From: Actinomycetota bacterium
Lineage (GTDB): Bacteria; Actinomycetota; Humimicrobiia; Humimicrobiales; Humimicrobiaceae
Direction of reading: 5' to 3'
Assembly (NCBI GenBank): GCA_023380915.1
Contig: JAMCSM010000202.1
Location: 1,192 to 11,356, forward strand
DNA: 10,165 bases
Shown: positions 1 through 6,374 of the stretch, piece after piece
Layout: every line of letters starts with the position of its first letter
Position numbering within the stretch: the stretch's first letter is position 1
Notes under the pieces: model-generated
Databases searched by the model: none
What the model saw: only the letters and a program-made list of their open reading frames with translations
What the model was told of the DNA's origin: nothing
Position numbers and translations under genes: made by a program

Positions 1-8
1 ATATCCAT
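1..8 (-). CDS. Possible 5' end of a gene leaving the window leftwards
   Basis: On the minus strand an ATG lies at 8-6, preceded by TGGAGG at 22-17, a strong Shine-Dalgarno match with an 8-nt spacer. Only two full codons (Met, Asp) are visible before the window ends, so neither the product nor even the existence of the gene can be established. A gene here would be divergent from the membrane-protein gene that starts at 253, and the two would share the AT-rich region between them. The call rests only on the well-placed ribosome binding site and start codon. Confidence 0.35.
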
Positions 9-252
9 TTAGCTTTCCTCCAAATAATTTTAAATTATTATAATTAATTTCTTTATTTATTAGTTAATAGTCAATAGTTTATTTAACTTAATTGAGGCAA
101 AAAGTAAAGCCCGTTTTTTTGAGTTTAGGTTTTACAGATTTTTACTATTTTATTTAGTTTTATAACAATTATTTCTAAAAAGATGATAATATTTATATAT
201 ATCATTATATCTACTGGCCAATGCATTTTTTTATCTATAAATTGGGGGTTTT
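9..252. other. AT-rich intergenic region, probably divergent
   Basis: No credible coding sequence is seen here. The stretch is strongly AT-rich, so promoter-like hexamers occur easily by chance. On the minus strand there is TTGACT at 74-69 and TATAAT at 42-37, but they are 26 nt apart, too far for a standard sigma-70 promoter. An imperfect dyad with 6-bp arms (ATGATA 183-188, TATCAT 200-205) is present but is AT-rich and not convincing as an operator. If the leftward start at position 8 is real, promoters for both flanking genes should lie here. Confidence 0.4.
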
Positions 253-831
253 GTGAACTTCTTACATCAATGGTTTTTAGGTATAATAAAACCAGCCCGC
301 ATGATTGATGAATTAAAGAGTAAACCTGCTCCTTTTTGGGGATTATGGGCAGTATTGATTCGTTTTATTATAACATCACTTACTACTACATTAGCCTTAT
401 ATCTTCTGAAACGTCTCCCATTTTCACAATCAAATCTGACTTTTCTTTCTATAGAAGACTATTATCTGGCAGAGATTTTTTTTCTGCCTTTATGGGGTTT
501 GGGAATTTGGATTTTAATGAGTAGTATTGCTCATCTTGCTCTTAGAATCACACATAAGCAGAGTAATTTCGATATTATCCTGAATATTATTGGAATGGGC
601 ATGCTTATCCCAATGCCGTTATTATGGTTATTTGATTGGATAATTATTGGTTTGAACTTATTTACTATTATTATTGCTGCCGCTAGCCATACAATTTTTC
701 AAATCTGGGAGGCAAGCATTCAAGCAATTGGATTCAGGAAGATATTTGGTCTAAGCACATGGGGGGCTGTGGTATTAGCCATCATTATAAATGCAATTTA
801 TATCTTACTGGCAATAATCTTTATACGATGA
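253..831 (+). CDS. Small multi-pass membrane protein, Yip1-family-like
   Basis: This 192-residue integral membrane protein has about five hydrophobic segments, at roughly residues 29-52, 72-97, 108-127, 128-148 and 170-191. The short N-terminal region (FLGIIKPARMIDELKSKPAP) followed by repeated transmembrane segments resembles bacterial Yip1-domain proteins, which have no well-defined function. It would sit in the cytoplasmic membrane. The start is GTG at 253, preceded by GGGGG at 244-248 with a short 4-nt spacer. The next in-frame candidate is ATG at 301, which would remove residues before the conserved-looking PARMIDEL stretch. It is the only intact gene read on the plus strand and runs convergently into the truncated epimerase gene, overlapping its last 27 nt. 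Nothing links it functionally to the operon on the right. Coding is likely; the family assignment is tentative. Confidence 0.6.
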   Translation: MNFLHQWFLGIIKPARMIDELKSKPAPFWGLWAVLIRFIITSLTTTLALYLLKRLPFSQSNLTFLSIEDYYLAEIFFLPLWGLGIWILMSSIAHLALRITHKQSNFDIILNIIGMGMLIPMPLLWLFDWIIIGLNLFTIIIAAASHTIFQIWEASIQAIGFRKIFGLSTWGAVVLAIIINAIYILLAIIFIR

Positions 832-1158
832 TTTATAAGGACCCCATCTTATATAATTTATATTTGGAAACAGTTCCTGCCATCCGCCTTCGTAATAGTC
901 AAGAAACGGACCTCCAGAGTGTTGTATAGTTGGTATAAATCTCGATGGATCCTTTATACCATTGAAAGAATGCCACATAAGATCCAGGTCCAAAGGTTTA
1001 TATAGAAATTCAAATATATCTGTACCTTTATCTGAAAGAATGGATACCTTTATCAGTTCATTTTCCATTGTTACCGTTTTTAATCCTTTATATATATATT
1101 CCTTTATCCTACATCCATAATTTCTCTCGTGCAGATACCGCTCGTAAAACTTTAACAT
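805..1158 (-). pseudogene. Truncated aldose 1-epimerase-like (galactose mutarotase fold) gene
   Basis: The reading frame gives 117 residues, whereas sugar mutarotase/DUF4432-type proteins are usually about 300 or more. The N-terminal part looks genuine: residues 12-100 (CRIKEYIYKGLKTV, ENELIKVSILSDKGTDIFEF, FLDYYEGGWQELFPN) match the opening beta-sandwich strands of aldose-epimerase-like proteins. After the Asn codon at 864-862 the similarity I recognise stops and a short tail (INYIRWGPYKSS...) leads to a stop at 807-805. The remaining two thirds, expected to carry most of the sugar-binding and catalytic residues, have no room, because the plus-strand membrane-protein gene ends at 831. The 5' end at 1158 has only a weak ribosome binding site. 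It is the last gene of the operon and its sugar-fold identity fits the sugar-type transporter upstream. It is probably non-functional, or else an assembly or recombination junction. Confidence 0.6.
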
Positions 1159-1263
1159 AATTTTTAACCCAATACTTTCCTAATAATATTTAGGTTATGA
1201 TTATAAAAAGCAATTTTCCAAATAATTAAAATAGTCCCAATCCGCTCGACAAATTTTAAATAA

Positions 1264-2436
1264 TCAATAAATACCATATTCATGACCGGCATCACAGAAA
1301 GCTTTTATATTTTCATAAGGGGTATTGTCAAATAAAAAATCTGTGGTGCTTAAAATGAAATTACCCCTTTTCTTTGCTTTTTCTAAAATATCTTTTACCT
1401 TTTCTTTTACCTGTTCAGGAGTGGACTTCATCATAAAATTTATCTGGTCTATATTTCCAAGTAAAGTTATATTTTTATTCAGTATTCCCAGGGCTTTATC
1501 GAAGTCAACATCACCATATGGTGGCGGCGCCAGATATCCCAGAGCATCTATTTCTAATTTATTATACAAATGTATTATTGCCATTGCATCACCGCAATTA
1601 TGCATTAATGCCATAATGCCCAAAGAGTGGATTACTTCATTTAAATCATTTTCAAATGGCAGAACAAATTCTTCATAAAACTTTGGACCGACGGATCCAT
1701 TTGCAAGATTACCTCCGTATTCGATAACATCAACACCAAATTCTGCAAACTTTTTATAAACTCCAATAAGCCTTCTGCTAAAAAACATAATCATTTCTTT
1801 ATAAAAGCTGGCATCTATAAAGGGATCCATCATAATCTGATCAATATTTCTAAAATAATTCAAAATATTAAACGCTCCGCCAAAAATACTTACGCCAAGA
1901 ACACCTTTTTCTCCGATAAACTTTTTTGCTTTGCTTATATTATTAAAATCAGTTTCATAGTGCGGAAATACTGCATCCTCAAAAGAAGGCTGATATTTTA
2001 AAAACTGATTAAAGTCATCTTTATCTTTGATATAATGCTCTAAAAATGCTTCAACTTTTGTATATTTTGAAATCTGGGTAAAGTTTTTTATTTGTGTTAA
2101 TTTTTTTTCAGGAGTCCTTATTGTTGTAATTAATGTATCACTTCCATTTTTATTTTTTAATTCAGATTCAACTATCCATTTTCCATCATTGGAGCTTTTT
2201 TCCACTAAAAACATATGCCATGGGGTCATGAGCCTGCTGTAGATATCAAATCCAAAATAATCTAAAACTTCAATTTCTTTTTCAATTATATACTCATTAT
2301 CTGATCCCCATTTTTGCTCTTCCGGGGGAATTTTAAAAAATTCATAAACGAAATTTTTCCATATCCATGGAAACACCGGTATCCTGTCAACTTTTTCCTT
2401 TTTAAATGTTTTTAGTATTCTTTCTCTTCCTGTCAT
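1264..2436 (-). CDS. URO-D-family methyltransferase-like protein (UroD-1)
   Basis: This 390-residue protein belongs to the uroporphyrinogen decarboxylase superfamily, whose non-heme members (MtaA, MtbA, MtvB-like) transfer methyl groups between corrinoid proteins and an acceptor. The N-terminus (MTGRERILKTFKKEKVDRIPV) is the usual family opening. Residues 251-262 (PKFYEEFVLPFE) and the H279-x-C281-G motif are recognisable, followed by GNIDQ at 327-331 and PYENIKAF at 373-380. His279 and Cys281 correspond to the zinc ligands of MtbA-type enzymes. The third ligand, expected at the end of the strand GNFILSTTDF (358-367), is not a cysteine; the only later Cys is 381. True HemE function is unlikely because the protein lies in a one-carbon operon, is long and has the zinc-type HxC motif. 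AAGGAG at 2448-2443, 6 nt before the ATG, supports the start. It lies 87 nt after the PanB-like gene. Confidence 0.85.
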   Translation of the reverse strand: MTGRERILKTFKKEKVDRIPVFPWIWKNFVYEFFKIPPEEQKWGSDNEYIIEKEIEVLDYFGFDIYSRLMTPWHMFLVEKSSNDGKWIVESELKNKNGSDTLITTIRTPEKKLTQIKNFTQISKYTKVEAFLEHYIKDKDDFNQFLKYQPSFEDAVFPHYETDFNNISKAKKFIGEKGVLGVSIFGGAFNILNYFRNIDQIMMDPFIDASFYKEMIMFFSRRLIGVYKKFAEFGVDVIEYGGNLANGSVGPKFYEEFVLPFENDLNEVIHSLGIMALMHNCGDAMAIIHLYNKLEIDALGYLAPPPYGDVDFDKALGILNKNITLLGNIDQINFMMKSTPEQVKEKVKDILEKAKKRGNFILSTTDFLFDNTPYENIKAFCDAGHEYGIY

Positions 2437-2442
2437 TTTATT

Positions 2443-2448
2443 CTCCTT
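2443..2448 (-). promoter_or_regulatory. Ribosome binding site of UroD-1
   Basis: AAGGAG on the minus strand lies 6 nt upstream of the ATG at 2436. It is one of the stronger Shine-Dalgarno sequences of the operon and fixes this start. Confidence 0.7.
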
Positions 2449-2523
2449 CTATTATGTTAAAAGTAATTAATATAATATTTTTTAACTTTTTATATTTCTA
2501 TGTAATATGATCCCCTAAGAAAA

Positions 2524-3366
2524 TTATTTACTAATTAATCTATCTTTGAATGATTTGAATTGTTCCACATTTATCTCGAAACTATTGTCTTCTTCAGGAA
2601 ATTTTCCTGCTAATACTTCCTCTTTAAACTTGCATAATGATTCTACTGAATATTCAAAAAATTTTAGATATTTTTTGCAATGTTTAGGGTAGTACCTGTC
2701 GTGCATGCCAAGCAAATCTTCGACATGCATGAACTGTCCGTCACAATCAAGGCCGCTGCCAATGCCAATAGTAGGTATTTTTAATAATTTAGTAATCTCT
2801 GCAGCTACTTTATACGGCATACATTCAATTTCAAGCCAAATTATCCCCAGCTTCTGCAACATCAAAGCATTTTTGGTCTCCTGTAAAGCTTCGTTAGCTA
2901 CCTTGCCAATACATCTGAAACCTTCTTTCAGGTATATTTCAGTATTTAAACCTATAGTGCTGACACACGGAATACCTTGCTCTGATAGTTTTTCAATTTT
3001 TTTTAAATTAATATGTCCACCCTCGATTTTTATAGCATCGGCGCCATTTTTTATCAGAGTTACTGCAGCATCCAACATTTCTTCATGGCTTATCTGGGTA
3101 AAACCATATGGAATCGGTACTGAAATAAAAGTATCTGGCGCACCCCTCCTTATGGTTCTAAGACAGAAAATAAGCTCCTCCATATTGGCATATAAACCAT
3201 TTTGGGCTCCCTTATAATAAATTTCAATCGGCGGTCCTTCAAGGCCTATTATATCTATACATGCTTTTTCGATTGCCCTCGCACTGAAATAATCAAGAGC
3301 AGTAACTTTTGTTATTTTTCTTTTACCTTTTAGATTTTGTATATTTTTGGGAAACAATTTATTCAT
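2524..3366 (-). CDS. PanB-like (ketopantoate hydroxymethyltransferase family) protein
   Basis: PanB transfers a hydroxymethyl group from 5,10-methylenetetrahydrofolate to 2-oxoisovalerate in pantothenate synthesis. This 280-residue protein follows the PanB TIM-barrel landmarks: TALDYFSARAIEKA at 22-35 (E. coli TAYDYSFAKLFADE), RRGAP at 73-77, KIEGG at 113-117, IECMP at 180-184 and IPTIGIGSGLDCDGQ at 197-211. Lys113, Glu115 and Glu181 match catalytic or metal residues Lys112, Glu114 and Glu181 of the E. coli enzyme. Both Mg-binding Asp are missing: the loop of Asp45 reads GLEGPPIE (41-48), and the position of Asp84 is Pro84 in SVPIPYG. Housekeeping PanB activity is therefore doubtful; a related aldol-type reaction using methylenetetrahydrofolate is the better guess. 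I chose ATG 3366 over an upstream ATG at 3441, which would overlap metF by 68 nt and add 25 residues outside the family. No panC or panD is nearby. Confidence 0.8.
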   Translation of the reverse strand: MNKLFPKNIQNLKGKRKITKVTALDYFSARAIEKACIDIIGLEGPPIEIYYKGAQNGLYANMEELIFCLRTIRRGAPDTFISVPIPYGFTQISHEEMLDAAVTLIKNGADAIKIEGGHINLKKIEKLSEQGIPCVSTIGLNTEIYLKEGFRCIGKVANEALQETKNALMLQKLGIIWLEIECMPYKVAAEITKLLKIPTIGIGSGLDCDGQFMHVEDLLGMHDRYYPKHCKKYLKFFEYSVESLCKFKEEVLAGKFPEEDNSFEINVEQFKSFKDRLISK

Positions 3367-3371
3367 ATCTG

Positions 3372-3375
3372 CCTT
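3372..3375 (-). promoter_or_regulatory. Ribosome binding site of the PanB-like gene, overlapping the metF stop
   Basis: AAGG at 3375-3372 shares bases with the metF stop codon TAA (3376-3374) and lies 5 nt before the ATG at 3366. The arrangement suggests translational coupling and supports the 3366 start. Confidence 0.5.
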
Positions 3376-4282
3376 ATTTCTTAATCCCTTCGATTTTTTC
3401 AAGTAAAACAGGTATATACTGCTCCCAGCCTTGGGCACCAATATGTATTCCCGAGCAGAATGGTTTTATTTCATTTATAATTTCCGCTGCTATTTTTATA
3501 CTCGTATCTGCTTTGTTTTCAGCTTCTGCAATTTTTTTAATTATCCAATCTGAAACAGTTATACCAGGAATGTACTTATTCATATAATTTGCCATCTTTT
3601 CGGATTTGATTAGTTGAATTCCTGCAATTACTGGTACCTTTATATCCAGTTTTTTAATTCTATCTATAAAAACTTTAAACTTGGAAGTATTAAAAACTGG
3701 CATGGTCTGGAAAAATTCTGCACCGCAGTCAACTTTTTTTTTCATTTTTATTAGCTGCAGTTCAAATGAAGTGTCGGTATCAGCCTCAGGATTTACGGCG
3801 GCACCCTTAAAAAAGCGGGGTTTTGCTTTTAACTCATTACCCGCCATATCAAAGCCCTCTTCCATTTTTTTAATCGCATACAGAAGAGTGACAGAATCAA
3901 GGTCAAATACAGGTTTTGAACTGGGATGGTCACCAATTGTTATATAATCCCCAGTCAGGCATAGAATATTTCTGATATTAAGTATATATGCACTTAAAAT
4001 ATCAGATTGAAGTGCGAGCCTGTTTCTGTCCCTGCATGTTATCTGCATTACAGGCTCTAGACCGAACTCAGATAAAATATGACTTACAGAAAGAGAATTT
4101 AAACTTAAATTCGAACCCTGAAGATCTGATACATTGACAGCAGTAACAAATTCTTTCAGCATATCTGTTTTTATCTTTAATTCATCAATTAATACCCCCT
4201 TTGGAGGACCAAGCTCTGAAGTAAAAACAAATGAACCGTTTTTTAATCTATATTTTAAATTTGATATAACCCCGTTATTCAT
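3374..4282 (-). CDS. metF: Methylenetetrahydrofolate reductase (MetF type)
   Basis: This cytoplasmic flavoenzyme TIM barrel interconverts 5,10-methylene- and 5-methyltetrahydrofolate. Its 302 residues match the family length. Recognisable are TSELGPPKG at 21-29 with catalytic Glu23, MQITCRDRNR at 79-88, the flavin-loop stretch LTGDYITIGDHP at 109-120 followed by FDLDS at 126-130, KGAAVNPEA at 159-167, and GAEFFQTMPVF at 187-197, whose Gln192 corresponds to the folate-contacting Gln183 of E. coli. The ITIGDHP form of the loop resembles the clostridial/acetogen-type enzymes that often pair with a MetV zinc protein; no MetV is visible here. It sits between the MeTr-like gene, which makes or uses methyltetrahydrofolate, and the PanB-like gene, which would use methylenetetrahydrofolate, so its role is to link them. 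The ATG at 4282 lacks a clear Shine-Dalgarno; the frame is open upstream to a stop at 4336-4334 but offers no standard start codon. Confidence 0.93.
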   Translation of the reverse strand: MNNGVISNLKYRLKNGSFVFTSELGPPKGVLIDELKIKTDMLKEFVTAVNVSDLQGSNLSLNSLSVSHILSEFGLEPVMQITCRDRNRLALQSDILSAYILNIRNILCLTGDYITIGDHPSSKPVFDLDSVTLLYAIKKMEEGFDMAGNELKAKPRFFKGAAVNPEADTDTSFELQLIKMKKKVDCGAEFFQTMPVFNTSKFKVFIDRIKKLDIKVPVIAGIQLIKSEKMANYMNKYIPGITVSDWIIKKIAEAENKADTSIKIAAEIINEIKPFCSGIHIGAQGWEQYIPVLLEKIEGIKK

Positions 4283-4352
4283 TTTAATTATGTATTTTGC
4301 TTTAATAAGATTTACAGTTTTTTTGGCCTGTTGTTAATTTTTCAGCACAAAC

Positions 4353-5159
4353 TCAAATAATTCTATTTCTTATATAATTAAGATAATTTAGGCAATTTTC
4401 ATCTCTGTCTAAAAGAAGATTTGCAGAATAAAGATTTGCGACAAGCTCAGCATCAAGCGGGTCAAGAATCGCCGCATCGATATCTTTTTCCATTAGAAGT
4501 GTTAAAAAATTCCTGTTAATAAGCTTTCTGTCTGGAAGGCCGAAAGATACTGCAGATAAACAAATAAAGGTTTTAACTTCAGATAAATTTTTTTTAACTT
4601 TTTTTACAGTATCAAGAGAAGTTAAGACATTTTTACTTGATATTGACACCGGTTCTATAACGCAATCAATATATAAATTACTTAAAGATATTCCATAATC
4701 TTTTATAATCTCTGCAATTTTATATGCATTGCCCAATCTTTTTTCTGAAGAATCAGGTATTGCCTCATTGCAAATGGGCAGAGCTATAACATTAAGACCA
4801 TAATCTTTTACAATTGGGAGCAGTTCTTTATATCGTGATTCTTCCAGAGTTATCGAATTAACATACAACCCTTTTTTATTTTTCACACTTTCGATGCCGG
4901 CAATTATTGTTTTAGGGTAAGAACTGTCAATGGATAAAGGGATCTTGTCATTAACTGCTTCTTCAACTACATTTACCGCCCATTTCATATTTCCCGGCTC
5001 TAGTGAAACATCTGATCCAACATTTATATCAAGTACATCTACAATGCCGCTGTTTATTTGCGATAAGGTTAAATTCCTAAAAAATAATGCATCCTTATCA
5101 TTTAAAGCATCTGCAACTTTTTTATTTATAGTATTAATTTTTTCACCAAAAATAATCAT
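4353..5159 (-). CDS. Methyltetrahydrofolate methyltransferase-like protein (pterin-binding, AcsE/MtvA type)
   Basis: Proteins of this pterin-binding TIM-barrel family move the methyl group between methyltetrahydrofolate and the cobalt of a corrinoid protein. The 268-residue length is typical of the stand-alone AcsE/MtgA/MtvA class. Motifs seen are FGEKIN at 4-9, DINVGSD at 44-50, PLSIDSS at 74-80 with Asp78, NSIT at 101-104, LYIDCVIEP at 162-170 with Asp165, SFGLPDRKLINRNFL at 205-219, and DAAILDPLD at 228-236. The two aspartates correspond to pterin-contacting Asp75 and Asp160 of Moorella AcsE. The conserved active-site Asn, expected in an L-S-N-V-S context (Asn199 of AcsE), is Ala203 here. 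FolP (dihydropteroate synthase) is excluded by the MeTr-specific SFGLP...INR and ILDPLD blocks. A GGGGG run 5 nt upstream supports the start; it follows UroD-2 by 20 nt. Confidence 0.88.
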   Translation of the reverse strand: MIIFGEKINTINKKVADALNDKDALFFRNLTLSQINSGIVDVLDINVGSDVSLEPGNMKWAVNVVEEAVNDKIPLSIDSSYPKTIIAGIESVKNKKGLYVNSITLEESRYKELLPIVKDYGLNVIALPICNEAIPDSSEKRLGNAYKIAEIIKDYGISLSNLYIDCVIEPVSISSKNVLTSLDTVKKVKKNLSEVKTFICLSAVSFGLPDRKLINRNFLTLLMEKDIDAAILDPLDAELVANLYSANLLLDRDENCLNYLNYIRNRII

Positions 5160-5179
5160 TCTTGCCCCCAGTATTTATT

Positions 5180-6307
5180 TTATTTTTTATTTTTTGTTAA
5201 TCCTACTATCCAATCATACCTGCTATTCTGCTCCTCACATGAGACATCAGGTGTACCATAATAAGCACCAAATCCGCTTAAAATGACTCCTTTGTTTCCT
5301 CCATACAAATTACCCGGCACATAATAGTCCTCATAAAGCTCTTTCAACGGGGGCCTGTTTCCATCAAAACCAAATTCGGGTAAAGAAACTGCCGTCCAGA
5401 CTGCGCATGAACCTTCAATAATTTCCCTGGCTTTAAACGGATCCATATCTTTAGGACCCGAATGGTAGTTTATGGCTCTGAGTTTGGGAATTTTTAATAT
5501 TGATTTGAGGTTGTGCATGAAATTACCACAGGAGTGAAGATACAAACCGTTATAATATTCTGAGATTTTTTTATAATACGGAAGACAAAACTCTTCATAG
5601 AGTTCAGGTGACAGCATTACAGCATTGTCGTCACTTATCGATATTCCCATACCTGGTTCTCCAAGCGGAAAACTGTGACCCGGAAAGGCTGCATTATCTA
5701 TTATCTTTAACTGAGCATCATAATAATCTATAAACTGATCGGTTAAAAGGTTCATAATATAATGAACTTCCTTAGGATTTTTATAACATGCAATAAAAAA
5801 CTCATCTGTCTGCCATAATAATGTCGCATTTGACATCGGGCCTTGTGGATCCGTTGTGGATATTGGTATATCGCCGTTGGTACAGTTTTGAAAATGAATA
5901 ATAGTTTTTTTGAGCTTTTTCCATAAATCAGACTGCCATACTTTTCTAGGTTTTAGTTTGTAAACATCCATTGGATTATCATATATGATAGGTTTTGCAG
6001 CAGGCCAGTCGTTTTTAAACCAGATTATTTCAGAACCGAATGGTTCCACATAGATTTGAACACAATGCCAAGGTTCAAGATAGGGACAATAATCAGTTTT
6101 ATGATGCATGGTCAGAGATATGTTGTGAAGCTGCTGCCTCAGCATTTTGTCTTCATCATAGGCTATTTCATATATGCTGTATCCTAGTGAGCCACTTGAC
6201 ATCTCTACAACAGGAACATGATCTACATCTTCAATCCTGTAGGCTTTTTTTAGCCTTTTATGCGATTTATCTGTCTGTTCATAGTTTATATAATAATCAT
6301 ATTTCAT
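5180..6307 (-). CDS. URO-D-family methyltransferase-like protein (UroD-2)
   Basis: This is a second, quite different URO-D superfamily protein of 375 residues. The N-terminal region (HKRLKKAYRIEDVDHVPVVE, 16-35) is a divergent family opening. The core carries LGEPGMGISISDDNAVMLSP at 215-234, YEEFCLPYYKKI at 237-248, and the zinc-type motif LHSCGN at 257-262 with His258 and Cys260. The usual third zinc Cys near the end of the barrel is replaced: the strand reads GVILSGFGAYYG at 340-351, and the only later Cys is 357. By analogy with MtaA/MtvB relatives it should act on a methyl-corrinoid or on a methylated substrate in the cytoplasm. The adjacent MeTr-like gene 20 nt downstream is a natural partner. 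Whether it demethylates the substrate or methylates an acceptor is open. AAAGGATC about 10 nt before the ATG supports the start. HemE is rejected because the sequence is divergent and the context is one-carbon metabolism. Confidence 0.82.
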   Translation of the reverse strand: MKYDYYINYEQTDKSHKRLKKAYRIEDVDHVPVVEMSSGSLGYSIYEIAYDEDKMLRQQLHNISLTMHHKTDYCPYLEPWHCVQIYVEPFGSEIIWFKNDWPAAKPIIYDNPMDVYKLKPRKVWQSDLWKKLKKTIIHFQNCTNGDIPISTTDPQGPMSNATLLWQTDEFFIACYKNPKEVHYIMNLLTDQFIDYYDAQLKIIDNAAFPGHSFPLGEPGMGISISDDNAVMLSPELYEEFCLPYYKKISEYYNGLYLHSCGNFMHNLKSILKIPKLRAINYHSGPKDMDPFKAREIIEGSCAVWTAVSLPEFGFDGNRPPLKELYEDYYVPGNLYGGNKGVILSGFGAYYGTPDVSCEEQNSRYDWIVGLTKNKK

Positions 6308-6374
6308 ATTTATTTGATCCTTTTATGCCTTAGAGTCCTAATTAAACCTTAAAAATTTAGCGGCATCTTTTGCA

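Noticed and set aside
106..121. GCCCG followed by a T-run as a rho-independent terminator
   Set aside because: No complementary stem precedes the T-run on the plus strand, so it lacks the needed hairpin.
183..205. Dyad ATGATA...TATCAT as an operator
   Set aside because: The arms are only 6 bp, AT-rich and separated by 11 nt with mismatches; such dyads are expected by chance in this composition.
1179..1194. CCTAA...TTAGG dyad between UroD-1 and the epimerase fragment as a terminator or operator
   Set aside because: A 5-bp arm without a following T-run on either strand is too weak to call.
1264..2436. Annotation as hemE (true uroporphyrinogen decarboxylase)
   Set aside because: The zinc-type HxC motif, length and one-carbon operon context fit the methyltransferase branch of the superfamily; the same reasoning applies to 5180-6307.
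2705..3217. 170-codon plus-strand reading frame opposite the PanB-like gene
   Set aside because: It is antisense to a well-supported gene, has no recognisable protein features and no ribosome binding site; other plus-strand frames in the operon are rejected for the same reason.
3367..3441. N-terminal extension of the PanB-like gene from an ATG at 3441
   Set aside because: It would overlap metF by 68 nt and add residues with no PanB similarity; ATG 3366 has a nearby ribosome binding site and gives a family-typical N-terminus.
4353..5159. Annotation as folP (dihydropteroate synthase)
   Set aside because: It shares the pterin-binding fold, but the SFGLPDRKLINR and DAAILDPLD blocks are specific to methyltetrahydrofolate methyltransferases, and no folate biosynthesis genes are nearby.
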